Shown: piece by piece, positions 9,281 to 18,264 of the stretch
Layout of the letters: every line of letters begins with the position of its first letter
How positions within the stretch are numbered: position 1 is the stretch's first letter
From: Sphingobacterium allocomposti
GTDB lineage: Bacteria > Bacteroidota > Bacteroidia > Sphingobacteriales > Sphingobacteriaceae
Length of the DNA: 64,000 nt
Direction of reading: 5' to 3'
Assembly (NCBI RefSeq): GCF_008124885.1
Contig: NZ_VNHX01000022.1
Coordinates: forward strand, 1-64,000
Translations under genes and position numbers: made by a program
The notes under the pieces: model-generated
The model's input: the letters and a program-made list of their open reading frames with translations, nothing else
Database searches by the model: none
Told to the model about the DNA's origin: nothing

Positions 9281-9769
9281 TCACAGCAATTGATGTGACT
9301 CTTTCATCGTATTCATCACAAAAATACTCTTCGTTTGACCAATGCCCTCAATCTCTGATAGACGATTCACAAAGAAGTCATGAAAATCGTCCATGCTCGA
9401 CGACACGATTTTAAGCATAAAATCAAAATCGCCGCTGATATTATAAAACTCAATCACCTCGGGAAGCTTGATTACCTCATTGATAAAATTTCCGGCAGAC
9501 TTCTTATTATGTACGCTTAATGCCACCATACACAACACCATAATTCCCTTGTTTACCTTTCGGCGGTCGACGATTGCTACGTATTCACGTATAACCCCCT
9601 GCTGCTCCAATCGTTTAATCCGCTCGTGCGTCGGCGTTGGGCTCAGATGTATACGTTTGGCAATTTCACGTACACTGAGCTTAGCATCCTGCTGCACTAA
9701 GCGCAAAATTTCGAGGTCCTTCCTATCGACAAGAAAATCGGGCGTTTCGTGTTGTTCTTTTTTCGGCAT
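9281..9769 (-). CDS. Lrp/AsnC-family transcriptional regulator
   Basis: About 162 residues. The N-terminal AsnC-type helix-turn-helix reads DLEILRLVQQDAKLSVREIA then LSPTPTHERIKRLEQQG; the C-terminal RAM (ACT-like) domain ends in MNTMKES. Family members bind amino acids and act as octamers or higher. The frame is open to 9802, but the ATG at 9769 (MPKKEQHETPDF) is the usual-looking start and is used. It is divergent from the DHA2-type MFS pump at 9901, the natural target. A TATCTTTG box (9780-9773) sits only 3 nt upstream of this ATG, so either the transcript is leaderless or that box is not used. Confidence 0.9.
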   Translation of the reverse strand: MPKKEQHETPDFLVDRKDLEILRLVQQDAKLSVREIAKRIHLSPTPTHERIKRLEQQGVIREYVAIVDRRKVNKGIMVLCMVALSVHNKKSAGNFINEVIKLPEVIEFYNISGDFDFMLKIVSSSMDDFHDFFVNRLSEIEGIGQTKSIFVMNTMKESHQLL

Positions 9770-9900
9770 GTTCAAAGATACACAAAAGAACAAGTGACAC
9801 ATAAAAACGCATAAAATAAAACAAATGTTCCAATTTTAAATAATTATACCAGACGTTTATGCACAAAAACTAGCTTTGGCAAAAAATTTAGCAGGAAGGA

Positions 9901-11286
9901 ATGACCAGAAAAGAAAATACTATTTTGATTTTAGCTTCTATAGGTACGTTTGTGGAAGCCTTGGATATTGCCATCATCAACCTTACCATCCCAGCTATAC
10001 AGCAGCAGTTTCAGGTTGATAAGGAAACGGTGCAATGGTTACAGACATTATATGTACTATTTTTTGGAGGCTTTCTTATTATAGGCGGAAAACTCACCGA
10101 CCACATAGGGAAGAAGAAAATCTTTATGTGGGGAACCGTGTTGTTTTTTCTCTCCTCTCTTGGTGCCGGATTGTCATCAAATTTCATATTGTTAGCCGTT
10201 TTCCGTGCCATCCAAGGCTTCGGAGCCGCTCTGCTCATGCCGGCCTCCCTTGCTATCGTCACCCATACCTTCCGACAGCCGAAGGAAAGGAGCCGTGCAC
10301 TCGGGATTTTTAGTTCGTTTGCCGCTATAGGTTCCGGAAGCGGGCTGTCGGTTGGGGGTCTCATTAGCACCTATATAAGTTGGAACTGGGTTTTCTTAAT
10401 CAATGTTCCCATCTTATTATTTACTTTTTTCGCCGCTTTATACCACTTTCCTAAAGATCCCGTCGCGGAAAAGAAAAATAACGTCGATGTCGTTGCATCT
10501 ATGCTACTGGTATCGGGGTTACTACTGTTGACTTTTGGGGTTCACGATCTTCCATATATTGAAGAGCGTCCCTTTTCCATTATAGGTTTACTGCTTTTAT
10601 CCTTCCTCCTGCTCGCGACATTCGTTTCCCGTCTTCTCACGCAGAAACATCCACTAATCGATCCCGCGCTTTTCAGCAATCAGTCATTGGTGGTTTCCAA
10701 TCTTTCTTTTTTCTTGCTTGGCGCATTTTTTATTGGCTTCCTATTTCTGATTTCGCTTATGCTGCAGCAGGATATGGAGTACTCCGCAGCGGGGGCGGGT
10801 CTTTTACTTGTTCCGTTTAGTATGCTATCGGCGCTGATAGCCAAATTTGCTATCCCTAAAATCAGCGATAGGCTATCGACCGTCACCATCGGCATTTTAG
10901 GAATGTTTTTTATGTTCTCCGGAGCCATAGCGCTGCTTGCGGCCTTGTATCTAGGGCATCCGCTGCCGCTGGTTTTATTCGGTGCCGCCTGTATATCCGG
11001 AATAGGTATGACCCTCTGTTTTACCAGCCTGTCTGTATTGGGCGTACGGAATGTGCCAGCGACACATTACGGAGTGGCGTCGAGTCTGACAAGCACCACC
11101 TACTTTCTGGGCGCAGGGATCGGACTGTCTGTATTGAGTTTCGCAGGCCAGTTTGTTCCAGGTTCTACTTCGGTTGGTCCGCTAGCCCTTTGTATACTTG
11201 CGGGATATGCGGCGGTCGCCGGTGGCCTACTAGTATATCTTGGGATCGCCGACAAGCGAAAGCACGCCATCGTGGCGACAGTATGA
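9901..11286 (+). CDS. DHA2-family MFS drug/metabolite exporter
   Basis: A 461-residue inner-membrane transporter with about 14 hydrophobic segments, as in the EmrB/QacA branch. Motif A is seen as GGKLTDHIGKKKIF after the second helix, and the antiporter motif C region as AAIGSGSGLSVGGLIS. Family members export drugs, bile salts or metabolites by proton antiport. The gene is divergent from an Lrp-type regulator, suggesting regulation by an amino acid or related ligand (inference). The ATG is preceded by AGGAAGGA, an unusually good Shine-Dalgarno match for this phylum, and by a TAGCTTTG box at 9871-9878 without a clear -33 element. Confidence 0.9.
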   Translation: MTRKENTILILASIGTFVEALDIAIINLTIPAIQQQFQVDKETVQWLQTLYVLFFGGFLIIGGKLTDHIGKKKIFMWGTVLFFLSSLGAGLSSNFILLAVFRAIQGFGAALLMPASLAIVTHTFRQPKERSRALGIFSSFAAIGSGSGLSVGGLISTYISWNWVFLINVPILLFTFFAALYHFPKDPVAEKKNNVDVVASMLLVSGLLLLTFGVHDLPYIEERPFSIIGLLLLSFLLLATFVSRLLTQKHPLIDPALFSNQSLVVSNLSFFLLGAFFIGFLFLISLMLQQDMEYSAAGAGLLLVPFSMLSALIAKFAIPKISDRLSTVTIGILGMFFMFSGAIALLAALYLGHPLPLVLFGAACISGIGMTLCFTSLSVLGVRNVPATHYGVASSLTSTTYFLGAGIGLSVLSFAGQFVPGSTSVGPLALCILAGYAAVAGGLLVYLGIADKRKHAIVATV

Positions 11287-11367
11287 GTGAAGATTACTAA
11301 AAAATGACGGCAACGACAGCATACATTTACTTATTTTTACCTCGTCAACAACAAATAACAACGTAAC

Positions 11368-12087
11368 ATGATCGAATTAAAAGGTAAGACAGCAATAATA
11401 ACAGGCGGCAGCCGAGGTTTGGGAAAAGCTACAGCTATCGCGCTGGCTAAAGAAGGAGTACATGTCGCGATAAGCGGGCGGGATGAGCAACGGTTACAAG
11501 AAGCCGTAAAAGAATTGGAAGCTTACGGAGTAAAAGTGACTTATGCTGTTTTCGACGTGGGCAACCAAGCTGAAGTCCAAGCAGGTATCGAAAAAATAAA
11601 GAATACATTCCATCAGATAGACATTTTGATTAACAATGCCGGAATTGCTGCGTTTGGAACGGTTGAAGAGATGCCCACAGCGCAGTGGGAAAGAATTATT
11701 CAGGTTAATGTGCTCGGCGCGTATTATGTGGCGAAGGCCATTATCCCGTTTATGAAGGCACAAGGCAGTGGGGACATTATCAATATTGCGTCCACAGCTG
11801 GTTTAAAAGGCAGTGCAAACTCATCGGCATATAGCGCCTCTAAGTCGGCTGTAATCGGCTTTTCCGAGTCATTAATGTATGAGATGAGAAAGGAGAATAT
11901 CCGCGTAACAACCTTAACCCCGAGCACTATCGCTACTGATATGACGATGTCTGATCTAAAGATCACGGACGGGAATCCGGAGAAAGTGTTGCAGCCGGAA
12001 GATTTCGCGGAACTGATTACCGACATCTTGAAATTCAATAAAAGGGCTTTAATTGCAAATGCATCTATTTTCTCTACAAACCCATAA
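11368..12087 (+). CDS. Short-chain dehydrogenase/reductase, FabG-like
   Basis: A 239-residue classical SDR. The Rossmann glycine motif TGGSRGLG is at residues 12-19, NNAG at 89-92, and the catalytic triad is S142, Y155 and K159 (YSASK). Sequence is close to the 3-oxoacyl-ACP reductase/glucose dehydrogenase-like group; with no pathway neighbours the substrate cannot be assigned. NADPH use is suggested by R17 in the glycine motif. It stands 81 bp after the MFS pump gene and could be cotranscribed. It is followed at 12147 by a member of the window's RNA-like hairpin family, which should also end its transcript. Confidence 0.9.
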   Translation: MIELKGKTAIITGGSRGLGKATAIALAKEGVHVAISGRDEQRLQEAVKELEAYGVKVTYAVFDVGNQAEVQAGIEKIKNTFHQIDILINNAGIAAFGTVEEMPTAQWERIIQVNVLGAYYVAKAIIPFMKAQGSGDIINIASTAGLKGSANSSAYSASKSAVIGFSESLMYEMRKENIRVTTLTPSTIATDMTMSDLKITDGNPEKVLQPEDFAELITDILKFNKRALIANASIFSTNP

Positions 12088-12146
12088 ATTTTTAGAAAAT
12101 CGGGAAGCAAAATAATTTTTGGCATAGTGTTTGGACATGCATTAAC

Positions 12147-12212
12147 TCATAATTTAGGTTAATAATTGGTTTGGAAGCCCTAAAGTCGCCCGACTTTGGG
12201 CTTCCGTTTTTT
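12147..12212 (+). ncRNA. Candidate small RNA / leader-hairpin unit, copy D
   Basis: TCATAATTTAGGTT then AATAATTGGTT, followed by a hairpin (GGAAGCCC/GGGCTTCC with inner AAAGTC/GACTTT and loop GCCC) and six Ts. The leader is shared with the units at 33029-33097, 33550-33615 and 41087-41152, although the hairpin sequence is different. It may be an independent short RNA or the 3' terminator of the SDR gene ending at 12087. 12213-12370 shows nothing else. Confidence 0.5.
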
Positions 12213-12370
12213 AGAGCTGTTAAGATTCGTTGTTTATTCTCGTGACTAGCAGCCGACAAGCTAGGGGCGCTAATGACAGCTATTTCACTGCTCGCTCTTT
12301 TACCATCCTAACACCTTCCTCCTCCGATTCCTCATTATGTACAGAAAAATATACATCTCAGTTGAAGCTA

Positions 12371-13630
12371 TTATTTCTCCGGATAGGTGTAAACGTTATA
12401 GGGATAAAGCGCTTTTGAGAGCATATAGGAGATCAGCGCGGCGATCGCCAAAGGTATAAAAAGCCGTTCCCCGTGAGGAGCAACGGCGCTTATTAGAAAT
12501 ACGGAAGTAACCGGACCGTGGATGGCGGCCGACAGCGTGGCCGCAGCGCCGACCAGGGCAAAATTGATGATCGACAGGTCTGCGCCGAAATGGCTATTGC
12601 CCCAATAAGCCACCAATATGCCGAGGAACGCACCCGATACTATACTCGGCGCAAATACGCCCCCATCTCCACCTGCGCCCAGTGTTAACGAGGCCGCCAA
12701 GGGCTTCAAAAATACCAGCGCCGCCAGCGTTCCCACTAAAAGGGAGGATGTGTTGCCCGCGGAGAAACGTTCCAGCATAGACGCCAGCCCGTGATAGCTG
12801 TCGCCATAGAGAAATGGAAAAAAAAAGATCAGCCCTCCGACGATCAGTGCGCCGAGGTTGACGCGCACAAAGTTACTTTTAATCTTGCCGAACCATGTCT
12901 TGCACCGGATGACAGCATGGGTGAAGTACGTCGCCAACAGGCCTCCCAGGCAGCCCAGTGCCAGGATAAAAGGAAGCGTCGCAGAACGCCATTCCGTCGC
13001 AGGCATCGCTACCAGGAATCCCCTATCAAAATGTTGAACGAAAGCGTATGCAACCACTGTAGCTACAGTACAGCTTAGCAACACGGTTTTATGTAGCTTT
13101 TTGGCAATGACTTCTACTGCAAACAACCATCCACCCAGCGCACTGCCGAATAATACGGTGACGCCCGCCGCGACACCTGCGCAAATTAATTCCCTCTTAA
13201 ATGCCAGCGGTATAAAACGCTGTTTATACACCTGGTTTCCAACAGTCGCCGTAGCAACGACCGTCGATACTTCTACGCCCGTCGATCCTCCGAATACCAC
13301 CGTCAAGAAACCGTTTATGTAATGGGAAGGTATTTTAAAGAACGGGAGGTGATCCTTTCGCGTTTCCAATGTCGTATAGATTTCTTTGATACCTTTGTTC
13401 TTCCGATTTTTGAATAGATATTTCCGCAGAAAATAAATCGCTGTAATCCCCACCGAGGGTAACACAACCAAAAGCAAAGCATTGATATTGCTCGTTCCCG
13501 TAAACAAAAGGTGCTGCGCACGCTCCGTCAAATGTTTCAACGAAAACGCAAGCAGACAGCATACAACCGCTATAATCGTTGATGCTGCTATCAGTTTTAG
13601 GTAACTATAAAAAAGAATTTTTCGCCGCAT
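12371..13630 (-). CDS. CLC-family chloride channel/transporter
   Basis: A 419-residue inner-membrane protein with the CLC fold; the third filter motif is clear as GDGGVFAPS. The gating glutamate (E148 of E. coli ClC-ec1) aligns with E120 in STGVEVST. The first filter motif, normally GSGIP, reads NKGIKEI (78-84), so its serine and proline are missing. The internal proton glutamate (E203 of ClC-ec1) aligns with V174 in FAVEVIAKK. By what is known of the family this points to altered anion selectivity and a channel-like or uncoupled mode (inference from a hand alignment). No C-terminal CBS domains. A TACCTTTG box lies 20 bp upstream. Confidence 0.88.
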   Translation of the reverse strand: MRRKILFYSYLKLIAASTIIAVVCCLLAFSLKHLTERAQHLLFTGTSNINALLLVVLPSVGITAIYFLRKYLFKNRKNKGIKEIYTTLETRKDHLPFFKIPSHYINGFLTVVFGGSTGVEVSTVVATATVGNQVYKQRFIPLAFKRELICAGVAAGVTVLFGSALGGWLFAVEVIAKKLHKTVLLSCTVATVVAYAFVQHFDRGFLVAMPATEWRSATLPFILALGCLGGLLATYFTHAVIRCKTWFGKIKSNFVRVNLGALIVGGLIFFFPFLYGDSYHGLASMLERFSAGNTSSLLVGTLAALVFLKPLAASLTLGAGGDGGVFAPSIVSGAFLGILVAYWGNSHFGADLSIINFALVGAAATLSAAIHGPVTSVFLISAVAPHGERLFIPLAIAALISYMLSKALYPYNVYTYPEK

Positions 13631-13649
13631 TATGATCCCAGATTGCCTG

Positions 13650-13657
13650 CAAAGGTA
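13650..13657 (-). promoter_or_regulatory. -7 box of the CLC gene
   Basis: TACCTTTG on the minus strand, 20 bp upstream of the CLC start codon. A TTG lies only 15 nt further upstream, so the -33 element is poor. Confidence 0.4.
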
Positions 13658-13707
13658 ACAACTAAATCAGTACAAGGTTGCGGAAACGGCCACAAAACAC
13701 GGATATG

Positions 13708-14316
13708 TTACGTCCTCTCCCCGTACAGCACTTCTTTCACACGGGTCTGCAGTACCGGCAATACTTCTTCTTTAAACCACGGATTCTTAGCTTTCCAGAT
13801 GAAGTTCCTGGGCGATGGATGTGGCAAGGGAAGGACGTCGGGCAGGTATTTTTCGAAATTTCGTACATTCCCGGTCAGGCTTTCGTTCGTTGCAGCCGAC
13901 AGGTAATGCTGTTGTGCGTATTTTCCGATCAGCAACGTAAGTTTAATATTTTTCAGCAGAGGAAGAACGGCACCGTGCCATAACGCAGCACATTCCGGCC
14001 GTGGGGGCAGATCGCCATTTTTTCCCTTCCCCGGATAACAGAATCCCATCGGCAAGATGGCGAAATTGTCTACATTGTAAAATTCTGCTTCCGAAACGCC
14101 CAGCCAGCTTCTAAGTTCGCGGCCGCTCTGATCGTTCCACGGAATTCCTGACTGATGCACTTTCAGGCCCGGCGCCTGGCCGATAATAAGAATTTTAGCA
14201 TTAGCACCCAATGTTAGCACCGGATTTGCTCCACAGGGAAGCTGAGCCTCGCAATGCCTGCATTCGAGTATATTACTATATATTGAATCTACATTCTGTT
14301 CTTCCATCTTCAGCAT
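13708..14316 (-). CDS. Uracil-DNA glycosylase superfamily protein
   Basis: About 202 residues of UDG fold. Motif 1 is GQAPGLKVHQSGIPWND, and motif 3 is seen as PLPHPSPRN near the C-terminus. N-terminal cysteines (CRHCEAQLPC) resemble the iron-sulfur ligands of family 4 enzymes, but the full set of four was not located. The family removes uracil or related lesions from DNA; this bacteroidotal branch is commonly annotated only as UDG-like and activity should not be assumed. The frame opens at GTG 14334; ATG codons at 14316 and 14307 are better starts. Head-to-head with a small membrane protein gene. Confidence 0.75.
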   Translation of the reverse strand: MLKMEEQNVDSIYSNILECRHCEAQLPCGANPVLTLGANAKILIIGQAPGLKVHQSGIPWNDQSGRELRSWLGVSEAEFYNVDNFAILPMGFCYPGKGKNGDLPPRPECAALWHGAVLPLLKNIKLTLLIGKYAQQHYLSAATNESLTGNVRNFEKYLPDVLPLPHPSPRNFIWKAKNPWFKEEVLPVLQTRVKEVLYGERT

Positions 14317-14521
14317 CGCTGTCCCATGTGCCACTGCGCTAAGTTAGCGTTTTCCCGACTAACCCGACTGAAATCCGCTATTCTTGACTTGCCGTTGACC
14401 TTGAGAGCGCACCGTTTTACGCCGCCTCCGCTAGCGATTAGTCAAAATTTCTGCTCTTGCCTGCGAAGTAGATCTATCCCCGAAGAAATAAGCGAAAGTT
14501 ATTTTTATTTATTAGCCGCCG

Positions 14522-14551
14522 TTGTTTCTATTTCAATATTTATTATATTTA
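14522..14551 (+). promoter_or_regulatory. Promoter of the small membrane protein gene
   Basis: TTG (14522-14524), 19 nt, TATATTTA (14544-14551), one base from the consensus -7 box. Expected start is about 50 nt before the ATG at 14608. Confidence 0.55.
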
Positions 14552-14607
14552 TATAGTGATTTAAACTATGAAAGAAAACTAACAACTGACCACCTAAATT
14601 TATAATT

Positions 14608-14784
14608 ATGCTGACTGAGTTTTTTACTGGTTACGGGTTCTGGATTGTGCTCGTAGCTTCCGGATTGCTTATTGTATACCGTTTTATTGATCATTTTCTG
14701 AACCGCTACTTAGAAGTTAAACGGGAACAAAACAGCATCCTGCGGGACATCGCCCGGTTGTTGGACGAACGTGGAGGATTTTAA
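14608..14784 (+). CDS. Small single-pass membrane protein (58 aa)
   Basis: An ORF of 58 codons starting MLTEFFTGYGFWIVLVASGL. One strongly hydrophobic helix spans about residues 9-25, followed by a charged, helical tail rich in R, E and D ending DERGGF. The family is not recognised. Support for a real gene comes from a near-consensus promoter at the right distance (14522-14551), an A/T-rich leader typical of the phylum, and normal codon use. The tail resembles a short coiled-coil, so it could act as a small regulator or subunit at the inner membrane (speculation). Confidence 0.6.
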   Translation: MLTEFFTGYGFWIVLVASGLLIVYRFIDHFLNRYLEVKREQNSILRDIARLLDERGGF

Positions 14785-14856
14785 TAATCGCCACTCATAG
14801 CGACGTATAGAAGGATCCGAGAAGCGAGGCTGCTCCCCGGAGATCCTATCATTCAA

Positions 14857-16725
14857 CTAATCTATAACTACATTATACAACTTGTCGTGAATGCTTTTCA
14901 ACGTTGCTTCAGGTATCTTAATCACTTTACGATCGTAGGTCATCAGACCGTTGGTTTCTACTTCTACATCGGTAGTCTGTGTATATACACCGGCAGATAA
15001 TCCCAGAGGAATGAGACTTTGTAAGTTATGTACAACTTCCTCATAGCGGCGCTGAAGTTCCTCTTTGTTTTTAAACGACTGGTAGCCCCAGTTGTCCTTT
15101 TGCTGCCACGTATGTCCCTCCACAGGTAATCCCAGCCCGCCAAACTCGCCTAAAGCCAGAACGAATTTATCTCCAAAAATCTTGGGATCAGGCATTGCCG
15201 CGTCCGGGTAGTTGTGAATATCCAGAATATGCCCTGTATAAGCGAAGTTTCCGCCGCTCGCGCTATTCACCAACCGCGACGGGTCGTACTTCATCGTCCA
15301 TTCGGTAATTTCCTTGGTTTTAAACTGCCCCCAAGCTTCGTTAAACGGAACCCACACCACTATACTTGGGAAGTTATGCAAAGCGTCCATGATGTTCTTC
15401 CACTCTTTTCTGTATATGGCTTCTGACTCCGGGCTTCGTTGCTTGTCGTGCACGCCATTCGATATTTTGCCGGGCTGCATATCCCAGATGTTTCCTCCCA
15501 GGTCGCCGCTCGGCATATCCTGCCAGACTAAGATTCCAATACTGTCGCAGTGCCTATACCAGCGGGCAGGCTCCACTTTGATGTGTTTACGGATCATATT
15601 GAACCCCATCTCCTTTGTTTTCAGCACATCAAACTTTAACGCCTCATCAGACGGGGCGGTATGTAGACCGTCAGGCCACCAGCCTTGGTCCAATGGACCA
15701 TAGTGAAAGACAAACTTATCATTCAGGTACATCCGCTGAACACCTTTCCCGTCTTTTTTTACCGTTATTTTCCGCATTGCAAAATAACTCTGCGTCTGGT
15801 CGATGACTTTCCCTTTGCGTAACACCTTAACCGTCAAATCGTACAATTTGGGGCTATCCGGACTCCACAATTGGGGATTCGCTACATTCAGACTTGCATC
15901 GGACCCTACCGCTGCAGACGCCTCTGCTATCTTTCTTGCGCCATCAAAGGCCTCGACCAACAGCTGGTCTCCAGCTTGTGCTCCATCTACCTTTGCGGAC
16001 ACCGTCAAAGAAGAAGCGTCGACATCTGGCGTCTGTTTGGTAGCGACAATGTACGTCTGCGGCACAGATTCTAACCATACGGTTTGCCAGATACCCGTAA
16101 CAGGCGTATACCATATCCCGTGAGGGTTGTTTATCTGTTTACCCCGGGGTTGGGGGCCTTCACTCGTCGGATCCCAGACACGGATGGTTACCAGCTGCTT
16201 AGCTCCTTTCTTTAGAGCTGCAGTAATATCCATGTAAAATGGATCGAAACCGCCTTCATGTTGTCCCACATGCTGGCCATTGACATACACGTCACACTGC
16301 CAGTCCACGGCTCCAAAATGTAACAGCAGCTTTCCTTTCTGTAACTTTTTGTCGACACTTATTTCGTTGTGGTACCACAATGCCTGGTCCTTCCCTACGC
16401 TTTTTCCGACACCTGACAGGGCCGATTCTACGGCGAACGGAACGAGAATATCGCCGTCCCACGATGTCGGTGCTTGTCCCTGCTCTTTCGATGTGATTTT
16501 ATACTTCCACAATCCATTCAGGTTTTGCCAGTTTCCGTCCCGCTTTAGGTGCGGCCTCGGATATTCCGGATGAGGGTTCGCCGGATCCAGCTGTTCTCCC
16601 CAGCCTGTAAGAATTTTGTCTCCAGCGGGCTTCCACTGCTGAGCGTAGCCCAGGGATAAGGAGGTTGCCACCATACAAAACAGGGCCATTGTTTTTTTCA
16701 TCATTGTTTTCGGTTTTTGCTTCAT
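14857..16725 (-). CDS. Glycoside hydrolase family 2 enzyme
   Basis: A 622-residue secreted GH2 enzyme with a signal peptide ending SLSLGYAQ. Domains in order: jelly-roll sugar-binding (about 50-225), immunoglobulin-like (about 230-330) and TIM barrel (about 335-610). The acid/base is E463 in FNEAWG and the nucleophile E527 in LGEFGG. GH2 covers beta-galactosidases, beta-glucuronidases and relatives; the short form without C-terminal domains does not fix specificity. Its ATG overlaps the sulfatase stop codon by one base (TAATG), which indicates translational coupling and supports this start. As last gene of the PUL it probably trims oligosaccharides released and desulfated in the periplasm. 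Confidence 0.93.
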   Translation of the reverse strand: MKQKPKTMMKKTMALFCMVATSLSLGYAQQWKPAGDKILTGWGEQLDPANPHPEYPRPHLKRDGNWQNLNGLWKYKITSKEQGQAPTSWDGDILVPFAVESALSGVGKSVGKDQALWYHNEISVDKKLQKGKLLLHFGAVDWQCDVYVNGQHVGQHEGGFDPFYMDITAALKKGAKQLVTIRVWDPTSEGPQPRGKQINNPHGIWYTPVTGIWQTVWLESVPQTYIVATKQTPDVDASSLTVSAKVDGAQAGDQLLVEAFDGARKIAEASAAVGSDASLNVANPQLWSPDSPKLYDLTVKVLRKGKVIDQTQSYFAMRKITVKKDGKGVQRMYLNDKFVFHYGPLDQGWWPDGLHTAPSDEALKFDVLKTKEMGFNMIRKHIKVEPARWYRHCDSIGILVWQDMPSGDLGGNIWDMQPGKISNGVHDKQRSPESEAIYRKEWKNIMDALHNFPSIVVWVPFNEAWGQFKTKEITEWTMKYDPSRLVNSASGGNFAYTGHILDIHNYPDAAMPDPKIFGDKFVLALGEFGGLGLPVEGHTWQQKDNWGYQSFKNKEELQRRYEEVVHNLQSLIPLGLSAGVYTQTTDVEVETNGLMTYDRKVIKIPEATLKSIHDKLYNVVID

Positions 16726-18218
16726 TATTTGTATTTGATTTTACTTTCCGGTCGGAACGGCGCTGCCGTTGGCTCACTATCCAGCAGGGCTTTCAAGCGC
16801 AAAAAAATCGGGCTATCTGCAGACCAGATGTTCTCTTTTTCGACGAGCCCGCCTTTATAATCATATAACTCGTATTGCTCGTCTTCCCGTCCATGGAGGG
16901 GCTTCCATGCTATTAGCCGGTAGCGGGCATCGCGGATCGCTCGGCCTAGCCTCCCCTCCCGCGGAAAACAGTGATAGATATATTGCCGTGGCTCCGCACC
17001 CCTGTGCGCAAGAAAATCGGCAAAGCTTTTCCCGTCCATGGGCTGGTCGCCATTCGGCCGCGGAAGACCGCATAGCGCGGTTAGCGTTGGATATATATCT
17101 ACCGTTTCTATCAGCGCCTCTGTGTCTACGCGCCCTTCTGTACCCGGGAGGCGGATAATAAGCGGAATCCGGTTGGCCAGCTCGTGGTTTACGTGTTTTG
17201 TCCACATGCCCATTTCGCCCAAGAGGTAGCCATGATCTCCCCATAGGACGACGATCGTATTTTTGTCGAGACCAGTCTCCCGCAATTTTGCCAGCACCTT
17301 CCCAATCTGGGCGTCTACATAGCTGACACCTGCGTAATACCCGTGGATAAGCCTCCGCGTCAAGCTATCCGGAAAAGGATCGGACTCAGCTGCCGACGGT
17401 ATTTCGAGATACTGCACTATTTCGCCATCGCGTTTATTTGCATAAGGTAGCGATCCTTTCGGATTCTTTTGATCCTGCGGCATCGGGATCTCGTCGGGAT
17501 TATACAAGTCCCAATACTTCTTGGGCACGGAAAACGGAAGATGCGGCCTGGCAAAACCCACGGCAAGGAAGAAGGGCTGATTTTGCGCTTTTAAGGTCGT
17601 TAAACGTTCCATCGCCTTCTGGGCCACGCGGCCATCCGCGTAAGTTTCATCGCTTACGTCCAAGCACTCCCATGCCTTACCTTTCATCAGCTGGTTTGCC
17701 TGGTTCCACGGAACGTTGGCGAACAATGCCTCTTCCCGTGTCGCACCTACGTTGGATTTATCCGCATACTCGACCACCAGATCATATTCATGAGGCACTG
17801 ACCAGGATTGTTCGTCATTGTAGGTGTTGTGCCCCACGTGGAACACCTTCCCTATTGCCGCTGTATAATACCCCTGTCTCTTGAAGTGCTCCGGCATGGT
17901 CACCGCGCCCGGATAGAAGTCGCGAAAAGCGCGGCCAAAATCGTACAATCCGGTTGATGTCGATCGGGAGCCGAGCAGCAGGTTATAGCGTGATGCAACA
18001 CATACAGCCTGATTGGTATAAGCTCTATGAAAGACATGTGCTGTCTGCGCCAGGCGGTCTATTTGGGGGGCATGGGCAAACTTATCGCCAAAGGCGCCAA
18101 TAGACGGACGAAGGTCGTCAACCAGCAAAAACAGCACGTTATACGGCTGCTGGGCAGACAGTCTCCCCGCTACTAGCCACACTATTGATATTAATACAGT
18201 TTTATGGTATTTCATCAT
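16725..18218 (-). CDS. Sulfatase, iduronate-2-sulfatase-like (S1 type)
   Basis: A 497-residue type I sulfatase with a signal peptide (about 1-22). Metal-binding aspartates D34-D35 lie in LLVDDLRPS. The formylglycine site is C73-V-A-S-R77, the C-x-A-x-R variant recognised by anaerobic-type maturases and many FGE enzymes. The GSRSTSTGLYDFG stretch and the DHGYLLGEMGMWTKH motif place it near iduronate-2-sulfatase and related exo-sulfatases. It removes sulfate esters in the periplasm. No maturase gene is in the window. It stands between the DUF3823 lipoprotein gene (46 bp) and the GH2 gene (1-base overlap), so the locus is for a sulfated glycan. Confidence 0.93.
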   Translation of the reverse strand: MMKYHKTVLISIVWLVAGRLSAQQPYNVLFLLVDDLRPSIGAFGDKFAHAPQIDRLAQTAHVFHRAYTNQAVCVASRYNLLLGSRSTSTGLYDFGRAFRDFYPGAVTMPEHFKRQGYYTAAIGKVFHVGHNTYNDEQSWSVPHEYDLVVEYADKSNVGATREEALFANVPWNQANQLMKGKAWECLDVSDETYADGRVAQKAMERLTTLKAQNQPFFLAVGFARPHLPFSVPKKYWDLYNPDEIPMPQDQKNPKGSLPYANKRDGEIVQYLEIPSAAESDPFPDSLTRRLIHGYYAGVSYVDAQIGKVLAKLRETGLDKNTIVVLWGDHGYLLGEMGMWTKHVNHELANRIPLIIRLPGTEGRVDTEALIETVDIYPTLTALCGLPRPNGDQPMDGKSFADFLAHRGAEPRQYIYHCFPREGRLGRAIRDARYRLIAWKPLHGREDEQYELYDYKGGLVEKENIWSADSPIFLRLKALLDSEPTAAPFRPESKIKYK

Positions 18219-18264
18219 TCATTATAACGTCATCCGTCTAACACGTCAAAACAATCGCTTTAAT

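Noticed and set aside
12230-12418. 62-codon plus-strand ORF over the CLC gene end
   Set aside because: Antisense to the conserved C-terminus and without supporting signals.
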